DNA of 6,337 bases from NCBI GenBank assembly GCA_021151535.1, contig JAGKXC010000130.1, positions 1 to 6,337 on the forward strand. The letters are read 5' to 3'. The notes below the pieces were generated by a model, which was given only the letters and a program-made list of their open reading frames with translations, was not told the origin of the DNA and searched no databases. Positions 1-5,726 of the stretch are shown one piece after another. Position 1 is the first letter of the stretch. Each line of letters starts with the position of its first letter. The translations under genes and the position numbers were made by a program. This stretch comes from Sphingobacteriia bacterium (GTDB lineage: Bacteria; Bacteroidota; Bacteroidia; NS11-12g; UBA955).

Positions 1-84
1 CGATAAAATTATAAAAATTATCATTGTATCGTATTCTTACTATAAAATTAATTGAGGATTATAACATTCCTAATATTATGGCAA

Positions 85-98
85 ATGATAAAAGTCAT
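85..98. promoter_or_regulatory. Crp/Fnr-like operator upstream of the 176-aa gene and ccoI
   Basis: ATGATAAAAGTCAT contains a TGA-N6-TCA core. With flanking bases it forms perfect AAATGA/TCATTT arms around a 6-base spacer. This is the half-site spacing used by Crp/Fnr-family dimers (E. coli FNR: TTGA-N6-TCAA). The site differs by one base from ATGACAAAAGTCAT at 3264-3277, in front of ccoS, so both transcription units appear to share an operator. Its centre (91.5) lies 36.5 bases before the end of a weak -7-like element at 121-128, the same distance as at the ccoS promoter. Regulator identity and direction of control are inferred. Confidence 0.5.
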
Positions 99-120
99 TT
101 TTGATTCCAACCATTATCAT

Positions 121-128
121 AAGATTCG
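121..128 (+). promoter_or_regulatory. possible -7 promoter element (weak)
   Basis: AAGATTCG is a weak match to the Bacteroidota -7 consensus TAnnTTTG (A, T, T and final G match). A TTTG at 100-103 could serve as the -33 element, though the spacing is slightly short. If used, transcription would start near 133, placing the palindrome at 85-98 at about -41.5, the class II activator position of Crp/Fnr proteins. Most of the support is positional. Confidence 0.2.
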
Positions 129-150
129 TTGAAAATTTATTAGAGTTTCG

Positions 151-172
151 TAGGGTGCAATTAATCGCCCTA
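151..172 (+). other. small hairpin in the leader of the 176-aa gene
   Basis: TAGGGTG (151-157) and CGCCCTA (166-172) can pair over 7 bp with one G-U wobble, around an 8-base AT-rich loop. The hairpin ends 22 bases before the ATG at 195 and a short T-run follows at 178-182. It could be a leader structure affecting translation, a weak attenuator, or the terminator of a transcript entering from the left. It is the only G+C-rich stem in an otherwise very AT-rich leader, but it is short and could be chance. Confidence 0.25.
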
Positions 173-194
173 ATTCATTTTTAAAATAGCAATC

Positions 195-725
195 ATGTTT
201 GTCAAAAGAGCATTAACAATTTCACAGATTCAAGTACAATTAGAAATATTGTATTATCCAAATATTCGCGACATGATTCAAAAACTCAGTATATATTCAA
301 TCGTTTTGGTAGCTGGTGATGATGATGAATTGCAATTTTTAGATACACTTTCTTATTTACGAGAAGAGTTGATTTTGTTGGAAAAATGGGAAATGCAAGT
401 GCTTTTTCCAAAGTTGCTATCTAGGTATATAAGTGGCCGAGAAAATCTTGATGAAGATAATCATGTGTCGATTCAAACGGCCTATAAATTTGTTCGGGTA
501 AAACGAGCCAGGGTTTTTAAATTGACTCAAAACCTAAGAGTAATGTGTAACGATTTTGTTGCAGATTTTCAGTGGTCTGAGACAAAGCGCAAGTGTTGCG
601 AAGGTCTTTTCGCTTTTTATGAGTCAATATTACATTACATGAATTTTGAAGAACTTACCATATCGCCAGAAATATATAAGTTGTTAAATCAAGATTTAAA
701 TAACAAAGTAAGTGATGGATATTAA
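195..725 (+). CDS. putative degenerate hemerythrin/RIC-like helical protein
   Basis: A 176-residue soluble protein, predicted mostly helical, with no signal peptide or membrane segment. I do not recognise it with certainty. Two motifs resemble the E-x3-L-F-P helix ends of hemerythrin-type four-helix bundles such as the di-iron RIC proteins (YtfE/ScdA): EMQVLFP at residues 66-72 and EELTISP at 152-158, the latter preceded by LHYMNF where RIC proteins have a His-rich LHxHIH segment. H147 and the Glu residues remain, but most expected metal-ligand histidines are missing, so iron binding is doubtful. The alignment is by eye. Its end overlaps the start of ccoI by 11 bases, implying translational coupling and a link to oxidase assembly, redox/NO stress or metal handling. 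A Crp/Fnr-like site lies about 100 bases upstream. The ATG at 195 was chosen as the first start after the non-coding leader. A role in regulation, or an unrelated helical fold, is also possible. Confidence 0.7.
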   Translation: MFVKRALTISQIQVQLEILYYPNIRDMIQKLSIYSIVLVAGDDDELQFLDTLSYLREELILLEKWEMQVLFPKLLSRYISGRENLDEDNHVSIQTAYKFVRVKRARVFKLTQNLRVMCNDFVADFQWSETKRKCCEGLFAFYESILHYMNFEELTISPEIYKLLNQDLNNKVSDGY

Positions 726-3201
726 AAATAGCTCCGTTGCATCTTCTTCCAAAAGCGCTAATAGTCAAATGGTTGTAGATTGCTTTCACTGTGGTGTGAA
801 AACCAAAAATCCGATTCAATTTGCCAATCACTCATTTTGCTGTAACGGTTGTAAAAATGTTTATTCAATCCTGCAACAAAACGATTTATGTCAGTATTAC
901 GACTTAAATGAAAATCCCGGAAATACAATCGACACCAATGAAGCATTGAAGTATAAGTTCAATTTTTTAGAAGATGAAAAATTGCTATCTGAACTAATGA
1001 GTTTCAAGAATGACGAGATCTCCAAATTGAATTTTTATTTGCCCCAAATTCATTGTAGTTCTTGCCTTTACTTGCTAGAAAATCTCCATCAGATTCATAA
1101 AGGAGTAGTTGCAGCGCAATTACAATTTACCCAAAAAGAATTATCCGTTACATTTAAACATAAAGAGATCTCTGCAAAGGATGTAGCCATTTTGCTTTCA
1201 AATTTAGGCTATGAGCCCTACTTTAGTTTAGGCGATTTATTAAATAAAAAACAAGTAAAACCCAGTAATAATAAACGTTTATACCGCTTAGGTGTAGCGG
1301 GGTTCGCGTTTAGTAACATCATGTTACTTTCATTTCCTGAGTATTTCGATTGGGGTAAAGATTTAGATGGTTTATCAATTTATTTTCAATGGTTCAACCT
1401 GATTTTAGCTTTGCCGGTGGTACTGTATAGTGCACAAGAGTTCTATTCATTGGCTTGGGGAGGCCTGAAAAAACGCTTCCTAAATATTGATTTACCCATA
1501 GTTCTAGCTTTGTTTATCACTTTTGGCAGGAGTTTGTATGAAATGTTCACTCATTCCGGACCCGGTTATTTTGATTCACTTACTGGTATTGTCTTTTTTA
1601 TGTTGTTAGGGCGATACTTGCAAGATAAAACATACGAAAGTTTATCATTCTCAAGAGATTATACTTCCTATTTTCCGCTTTCAGCACACGTTTGGAAAGA
1701 AGGTAAAGAAAAAGAAGTAATGTTAAATGATATTCAAGCTGGCGATGAATTAGTGATTCATGATCAGGAAATTATTCCAACAGACGGACAATTAGCAGAC
1801 GGAACTGCGGTGATTGATTACAGTTTTGTTACGGGTGAGGCAAGGCCTATACAAGTTAAGCAAGGTGAGTGGGTTTATGCAGGAGGTAGACAATTAGAAG
1901 GCAGTATACGTGTATTGGCTCAAAAATCAGTTTCACAAGGTTATTTAGTGAGTTTGTGGAATCAATCCAATGAAAACAAAGAATACGATGTGCCAGTAGA
2001 GTCAGACGAAAATCACTACATACACATTGCATCTCAATGGTTTACCGTGGCATTGTTCACTATAGCAATCGCTGGCTCAATTTATTGGGCTATTGCTGAT
2101 GCAACCAAAATTTGGCATGTGTTAACATCTGTACTTATTGTTGCCTGTCCATGTGCACTTTTGTTAAGTGTAACATTTACCAATGGGCATATTCTGTCTG
2201 CTCTTGCTAGAAAAGGATTGTTTGTGAAAAATGCGAAATCACTAGAAAGATGGAGAAATGTAACAGTAGGCGTTTTTGACAAAACAGGTACATTAACTGA
2301 AATGCATCGCCCGGAAATTGAATATGTTGGCAAAGAATTAACAGCAGATCATTTGGATGTAATCGCAGCGGTTTCAAAACAAAGTATTCATCCTTATGCT
2401 AGAGCGATTTCAAAATTCTTAGATAGACCTCAAGTTGCAATTGAAAATGTAAGAAATATTACTGGAAAAGGTGTATCTGCAATATACGATGGAATGCTGA
2501 TAAATATGGGAAGTAGAGACTTCGTTGGGTTGAGTAGTTTGGAAGTTTCTCAATTTGGGGCTTTGCATGCAACAAATACCGACCTACTGGTAGGTGGGGA
2601 AGTATGGATAAAATGGGGTAGTGTTGTATTTGGTAAATTTATCGTAAAAAGCCGATATAGAAACAACTTAAAGCCAATGTTTGAGAAGTTTCGAACAAAA
2701 TTAAGTTTAGCCGTAATTAGCGGTGATAATGACACTGAAAAGGCGATTATAGAAAAGGTTTTGCCATCTAAAGTTCCAGTTGTTTTTAATGTAAAACCGA
2801 TTGAAAAACAACGTTATGTTCAAGACCTTCAAGTAAATGGCCAAAAAGTAATGATGGTGGGTGATGGGCTTAATGATGCTGGCGCTTTGAATCAAGCGGA
2901 TTTTAGTATATCCATTACTGAAAATGTAGGTTTGTTTTCGCCTGGCTGCGATGCCATCATGTTGGGTGATTCTTTGCCTAAATTATTTGATTACTGGCGA
3001 TTGGCTCATAGGGCCCGTAAAATTATATGGTGGAGTTTTGCTATTAGCATTGCATATAATATTGTGGGTTTATCCTTTGCTTTATCGGGGCAGTTAAATC
3101 CATTGATTGCGGCCATTCTTATGCCTGTAAGTTCAATTACTATTGTAACATTCACATATCTGACATCCAATTGGGGGTATTGGAAAAAAGAAATAAGGTA
3201 A
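715..3201 (+). CDS. ccoI: CcoI/FixI-type copper-translocating P-type ATPase
   Basis: An inner-membrane P1B-type ATPase that, in the CcoI family, moves copper needed for the heme-copper centre of CcoN. Residues are numbered from the ATG at 715 (828 aa). The N-terminal Cys-rich metal-binding domain has C23xxC26 and C42-C43xxC46, typical of CcoI/FixI. An HMA-like domain follows with IHCSSC (C114, C117). The membrane region has about eight helices, with the CPC transport motif at 478-480. The actuator loop has TGE at 373-375. The phosphorylated aspartate is D522 in DKTGT. The nucleotide domain has the HP motif (559-560), SGDN (669-672) and GDGLND (716-721). MPVSS near 803-807 fits the last helix. 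All catalytic motifs are present, so the gene looks functional. A GTG at 712 would add one residue; ATG is preferred. Both starts overlap the upstream gene. CopA-type export is the alternative, but the N-terminal domain and the adjacent ccoS favour CcoI. Confidence 0.95.
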   Translation: MDIKNSSVASSSKSANSQMVVDCFHCGVKTKNPIQFANHSFCCNGCKNVYSILQQNDLCQYYDLNENPGNTIDTNEALKYKFNFLEDEKLLSELMSFKNDEISKLNFYLPQIHCSSCLYLLENLHQIHKGVVAAQLQFTQKELSVTFKHKEISAKDVAILLSNLGYEPYFSLGDLLNKKQVKPSNNKRLYRLGVAGFAFSNIMLLSFPEYFDWGKDLDGLSIYFQWFNLILALPVVLYSAQEFYSLAWGGLKKRFLNIDLPIVLALFITFGRSLYEMFTHSGPGYFDSLTGIVFFMLLGRYLQDKTYESLSFSRDYTSYFPLSAHVWKEGKEKEVMLNDIQAGDELVIHDQEIIPTDGQLADGTAVIDYSFVTGEARPIQVKQGEWVYAGGRQLEGSIRVLAQKSVSQGYLVSLWNQSNENKEYDVPVESDENHYIHIASQWFTVALFTIAIAGSIYWAIADATKIWHVLTSVLIVACPCALLLSVTFTNGHILSALARKGLFVKNAKSLERWRNVTVGVFDKTGTLTEMHRPEIEYVGKELTADHLDVIAAVSKQSIHPYARAISKFLDRPQVAIENVRNITGKGVSAIYDGMLINMGSRDFVGLSSLEVSQFGALHATNTDLLVGGEVWIKWGSVVFGKFIVKSRYRNNLKPMFEKFRTKLSLAVISGDNDTEKAIIEKVLPSKVPVVFNVKPIEKQRYVQDLQVNGQKVMMVGDGLNDAGALNQADFSISITENVGLFSPGCDAIMLGDSLPKLFDYWRLAHRARKIIWWSFAISIAYNIVGLSFALSGQLNPLIAAILMPVSSITIVTFTYLTSNWGYWKKEIR

Positions 3202-3263
3202 AATTCACAAAAACAATAATTTGTATTGAAAGCCAATAGGTTATAAGTAATTAATGTTGAAAA

Positions 3264-3277
3264 ATGACAAAAGTCAT
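3264..3277. promoter_or_regulatory. Crp/Fnr-like operator, distal site before ccoS
   Basis: ATGACAAAAGTCAT is a perfect palindrome with 5-bp arms, a 4-base centre and a TGA-N6-TCA core. It shares 13 of 14 bases with the site at 85-98. Its centre is 22 bp (about two helical turns) from the proximal site at 3286-3299, so two dimers could sit on the same DNA face. Oxygen- or NO-responsive Crp/Fnr proteins commonly control cbb3 oxidase genes; that such a protein binds here is inferred. Confidence 0.5.
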
Positions 3278-3285
3278 GTCATGGC

Positions 3286-3299
3286 TTGAGTCATGTCAT
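3286..3299. promoter_or_regulatory. Crp/Fnr-like operator, proximal site before ccoS
   Basis: TTGAGTCATGTCAT has a TTGA-N6-TCAT core, close to the FNR pattern TTGA-N6-TCAA. Its centre (3292.5) is 36.5 bases before the end of the -7-like element at 3322-3329, identical to the geometry of the leader site at 85-98. This would place it near -41.5 of the ccoS-ccoNOQP transcript, a class II activation position. It is less symmetrical than the distal site. Confidence 0.4.
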
Positions 3300-3321
3300 T
3301 TTTCAATGAATTGAATTTATA

Positions 3322-3329
3322 GAATTTTG
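3322..3329 (+). promoter_or_regulatory. possible -7 promoter element of the ccoSNOQP operon
   Basis: GAATTTTG matches the Bacteroidota -7 consensus TAnnTTTG except at the first base. No clear -33 TTTG is present; TTTC at 3301-3304 is the nearest candidate. A weak core promoter is compatible with dependence on an activator bound at 3286-3299. The start would be near 3334, giving a leader of about 19 bases before ccoS. Confidence 0.3.
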
Positions 3330-3352
3330 GACAGTGAATTAAAATCTAATAG

Positions 3353-3523
3353 ATGAAAGTGATACTTTTTTTAATGGCATGTAGTATTCTGGTAGCCGGA
3401 GGATTCTTGGTTGCTTATTTATGGAGTGTGAAATCTGGCCAGTACAATGATTTAGAAGCTGATTCTTTTAGGATTTTACATGATTCAAAACCCAAATCAA
3501 CTCAAAAAACAACTAACAATTAA
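3353..3523 (+). CDS. ccoS: cbb3 oxidase maturation protein CcoS
   Basis: A 56-residue single-pass membrane protein needed in characterised cbb3 systems for insertion of redox cofactors into CcoN. The N-terminal half (about residues 4-25) is one hydrophobic helix. It is followed by SGQYNDLEAD, matching the conserved CcoS signature (G-Q-[FY]-x-D-L-E), then a short polar tail rich in Lys, Thr and Asn. The length is normal for CcoS. It begins 151 bases after ccoI, behind its own operator/promoter region, and ends 12 bases before ccoN, consistent with the first gene of the oxidase operon. No clear Shine-Dalgarno sequence is visible, as is usual in Bacteroidota. The start ATG immediately precedes the hydrophobic helix. 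Confidence 0.93.
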   Translation: MKVILFLMACSILVAGGFLVAYLWSVKSGQYNDLEADSFRILHDSKPKSTQKTTNN

Positions 3524-3535
3524 TACAGTACTATC

Positions 3536-4624
3536 ATGCAGATGGAACGTTTTTCGTATGACAACAAGGTAGTAAAATGGTTTGCTTATGCAACCGTTTT
3601 ATGGGGAGTTGTCGGCTTTTTAGCTGGTTTACTGATTGCCCTGCAATTGGCTTTTCCTGTTCTTAACTTTGACTGGGCACCAACTACTTTTGGTAGAATG
3701 AGACCCGTTCACACCAATGCGGTAATTTTCGCATTTGTGGGTAATGGCATCTTTATGGGTGTTTATTATTCATTGCAACGTTTGTGTAAAGCAAGAATGT
3801 TTAGCGACCTATTAAGTAAAATTCACTTTTGGGGATGGCAATTAATTATTGTTTTTGGGGCATTAACTTTATGGATGGGTTATACCACAGGTAAAGAGTA
3901 TGCAGAGTTAGAGTGGCCATTAGACATTGCAATTACTTTGATTTGGGTAGTTTTTGGTATCAATATGTTTGGTACTATTTTGAAGAGAAGAGAAGGTCAC
4001 TTATATGTAGCCATCTGGTTTTATATCGCCACATGGGTAACAGTTGCTATGCTTCACATCGTGAATAGCTTTGAGGTTCCTGTTGAATTTTTGAAGAGTT
4101 ACAGCTGGTATGCGGGTGTTCAAGATGCTTTGGTACAATGGTGGTATGGTCATAATGCGGTAGCATTTTTCTTAACAACTCCATACTTAGGTTTGATGTA
4201 TTATTTCTTGCCCAAAGCCGCTGAAAGACCAGTTTATTCATACAGATTATCAATTATTCACTTCTGGGCATTGATTTTCATTTACATCTGGGCAGGACCT
4301 CACCACTTATTATATACTGCTTTGCCTGATTGGGCACAAAGTTTAGGTACTGTATTTTCAGTAATGTTGATTGCACCATCTTGGGGCGGTATGATCAACG
4401 GTTTGTTAACTTTAAGAGGTGCTTGGGATAAAGTTCGTGAATCTGTTGTGTTAAAATTTATGGTAGTAGCCGTTACAGCTTATGGTATGGCAACATTTGA
4501 AGGACCGATGTTGAGCTTAAAAAATGTTAATGCTATAAGCCATTTTACAGATTGGACTTTTCTATGCTATTCCAATGTATTGGGCCGGATTTACCCAAAG
4601 TTTAAATTGGAAAACATTTACTGA
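3536..4624 (+). CDS. ccoN: CcoN catalytic subunit, 5' part of ccoNO, truncated by frameshift
   Basis: CcoN is the oxygen-reducing heme-copper subunit of cbb3 oxidase in the inner membrane. Residues 1-341 are well conserved: H59 in RPVHTN (low-spin heme b ligand), H206 in YGHN and H256-H257 in AGPHH (Cu-B ligands), and Y250, equivalent to the Tyr that cross-links to the first Cu-B His. Residues 322-341 match the family up to HFTDWT. After T341 the frame reads 21 unrelated residues (FLCYSNV...) and stops at 4624. The family normally continues with a His-Val-His motif that ligates hemes b3 and b, and with several more helices. Roughly 45-50 residues of that are absent, and the rest resumes in another frame (see 4575-5546). 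As written the product lacks essential heme ligands and should not be an active oxidase. MQMERFSYDN is a typical Bacteroidota CcoN start, 12 bases after ccoS. Confidence 0.9.
   Translation: MQMERFSYDNKVVKWFAYATVLWGVVGFLAGLLIALQLAFPVLNFDWAPTTFGRMRPVHTNAVIFAFVGNGIFMGVYYSLQRLCKARMFSDLLSKIHFWGWQLIIVFGALTLWMGYTTGKEYAELEWPLDIAITLIWVVFGINMFGTILKRREGHLYVAIWFYIATWVTVAMLHIVNSFEVPVEFLKSYSWYAGVQDALVQWWYGHNAVAFFLTTPYLGLMYYFLPKAAERPVYSYRLSIIHFWALIFIYIWAGPHHLLYTALPDWAQSLGTVFSVMLIAPSWGGMINGLLTLRGAWDKVRESVVLKFMVVAVTAYGMATFEGPMLSLKNVNAISHFTDWTFLCYSNVLGRIYPKFKLENIY
4550..4560 (+). other. deletion/frameshift junction inside ccoNO
   Basis: In the upstream frame these bases end HFTDWT (GAT TGG ACT at 4550-4558). 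In the next frame ATT GGA CTT TTC TAT GCT ATT from 4551 reads IGLFYAI and leads into PMYWAGFTQS, a segment that in intact CcoN lies about 50 residues after DWT. The breakpoint is therefore within these few bases. The missing length must be 2 modulo 3 to give the observed shift, for example about 140-150 bases. The bases can be read as either flank, suggesting a short shared sequence at the ends of the lost block. Confidence 0.85.
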
Positions 4625-5546
4625 TGAAGGTCAATTACAGTATACTTTCTTGCAAACTGTAAATATGTTGGCTCCAATGTATAAATTAAGATCAGTAGGC
4701 GGATTGTTGTATTTAACTGGGGCGATTTTGATGGTGGTGAATATTGTTAAAACTGTTAAATCCGGTACATTCATCGCAAATGAAGAGGCAGAAGCGCCTG
4801 CATTGTTAAAAGTAGAAGGTCATTCTGGTGAACACTGGCACCGTTGGATCGAAAGAAGACCTATTCAAATGCTAGTTTTAAGTTTGGTTGCTGTTGCGAT
4901 AGGCGGTGTTATTGAAATGATTCCAACTTTCTTGGTGAAGGAAAATATCCCTACAATCTCTTCTGTTAAACCATATACTCCTTTGGAATTACATGGCAGA
5001 GATATCTACTTGAGCGAAGGATGTTATACTTGTCACTCTCAAATGGTTAGGCCTTTTAGAGATGAAGTAAAACGTTATGGCGAATATTCTAAATCTGGTG
5101 AATTTGTTTATGATCACCCATTCCAATGGGGTAGTAAGCGCACAGGCCCAGATTTAGCGCGTATCGGTGGTAAATACAATAACGAATGGCATTTTAATCA
5201 CATGTACGAACCCAGTGCGATTTCTCCAGGTTCAATTATGCCTAGATATCCTTTCTTGTTAACAACCAATATCGATATTATGCGTACACCCAAAATGATC
5301 AAAGCTATGCAAACATTGGGTGTGCCCTATGAAAAAGGTTATCACAACCAAGCTAATGTTGATTTGGAAAAGCAAGCAAAAGCCATCGCTGCTGATTTGC
5401 AACAAAGTGACTTGGTAAAACAAACAATGGAATTAGAAGGAGTTAAAGATTTAACCTATACCAAATTGGTGGCTTTAATCGCTTATTTACAAAGAGTTGG
5501 TACCGATATCAAAGCGGCTCCTGCTGGAACAGTTCCAACCCATTAA
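4575..5546 (+). CDS. ccoO: 3' part of fused ccoNO: CcoN C-terminus plus CcoO cytochrome c
   Basis: This continues the ccoNO gene in the shifted frame. CcoN-like sequence starts before the ATG, at about 4551 (IGLFYAIP), so 4575 is only the first in-frame ATG, not a natural gene start. Numbered from it, residues 1-65 are the last CcoN helices (PMYWAGFTQS, then a helix near 42-60). A linker (66-95) joins the CcoO membrane anchor (about 97-120). The monoheme cytochrome c domain follows: CYTCH at 150-154 with SQMVRPFRDE after it, the GPDLARIGGKY segment at 191-201, and the likely axial Met in SIMPRYP (M222). The C-terminal ALIAYLQRVGTD is typical of CcoO. CcoO passes electrons from CcoP to CcoN. 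CcoN-CcoO fusion is known in Bacteroidota. The CcoO half is intact but has no evident translation start of its own after the junction. ccoQ begins 11 bases downstream. Confidence 0.9.
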   Translation: MYWAGFTQSLNWKTFTDEGQLQYTFLQTVNMLAPMYKLRSVGGLLYLTGAILMVVNIVKTVKSGTFIANEEAEAPALLKVEGHSGEHWHRWIERRPIQMLVLSLVAVAIGGVIEMIPTFLVKENIPTISSVKPYTPLELHGRDIYLSEGCYTCHSQMVRPFRDEVKRYGEYSKSGEFVYDHPFQWGSKRTGPDLARIGGKYNNEWHFNHMYEPSAISPGSIMPRYPFLLTTNIDIMRTPKMIKAMQTLGVPYEKGYHNQANVDLEKQAKAIAADLQQSDLVKQTMELEGVKDLTYTKLVALIAYLQRVGTDIKAAPAGTVPTH

Positions 5547-5557
5547 TATTAAAGAAA

Positions 5558-5725
5558 ATGAAATTCATCAATTATCTAAAAACAATATCTGGTGTTCAAG
5601 TTTATCCTATGCTTTCATTGATATTGTTTGTTGGTGTGTTCGGGTTTGTTTTGTTCTTAACCTTCAAAACAAGCAAGGATTATATTGATAAAGCTAAAAA
5701 TATCCCATTTCAAAACGAAGATTAA
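5558..5725 (+). CDS. ccoQ: cbb3 oxidase accessory subunit CcoQ
   Basis: A 55-residue protein with one membrane helix (about residues 17-36) and a charged cytoplasmic tail (KTSKDYIDKAKNIPFQNED). Size, topology and position between ccoNO and ccoP identify it as CcoQ, which in studied systems stabilises the complex or its association with CcoP. Such small proteins are poorly conserved in sequence, so position carries much of the weight. It starts 11 bases after the ccoNO stop and ends one base before the ccoP ATG, which implies translational coupling. An overlapping frame at 5497-5688 is a shadow. Confidence 0.88.
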   Translation: MKFINYLKTISGVQVYPMLSLILFVGVFGFVLFLTFKTSKDYIDKAKNIPFQNED

Positions 5726-5726
5726 T

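Larger units (their letters stand above)
3257..3306. repeat. perfect 13-bp inverted repeat flanking two operators
   Basis: TTGAAAAATGACA (3257-3269) is the exact reverse complement of TGTCATTTTTCAA (3294-3306), with 24 bases between. A 10-base direct repeat GTCATGTCAT occurs at 3273-3282 and 3290-3299. The right arm holds five Ts, so the structure could also act as a terminator behind ccoI. The AT-rich stem, long loop and embedded TGA-N6-TCA sites make a protein-binding region more likely. Confidence 0.55.

Noticed and set aside
1..31. CGATA/TATCG and GATAA/TTATC inverted pairs at the window start
   Set aside because: The arms are only 5 bases in an extremely AT-rich stretch, so chance is the simplest explanation.
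758..3236. Several short minus-strand open frames across ccoI and the following gap
   Set aside because: They lie antisense to a gene with all P-type ATPase motifs, have no recognisable domains, and are expected by chance opposite a long coding region.
4047..4253. Minus-strand open frame of 68 codons opposite ccoN
   Set aside because: It lies opposite the conserved YGHN segment of CcoN and has no features of its own.
4545..4630. Programmed ribosomal frameshifting joining the two ccoNO frames
   Set aside because: A frameshift at this point would not restore the missing heme-ligand segment. Coding sequence is absent, not just out of frame, and there is no convincing slippery heptamer with a downstream structure.
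4575..5546. An independent gene starting at the ATG at 4575
   Set aside because: CcoN homology begins before this ATG (IGLFYAIP from 4551), and the ATG falls inside the conserved PMYWAGF segment, so it is an internal methionine of the broken ccoNO gene.
5497..5688. Open frame of 63 codons overlapping the end of ccoNO and most of ccoQ
   Set aside because: Its product has no recognisable features and it overlaps ccoQ, whose helix, size and spacing fit the operon far better.
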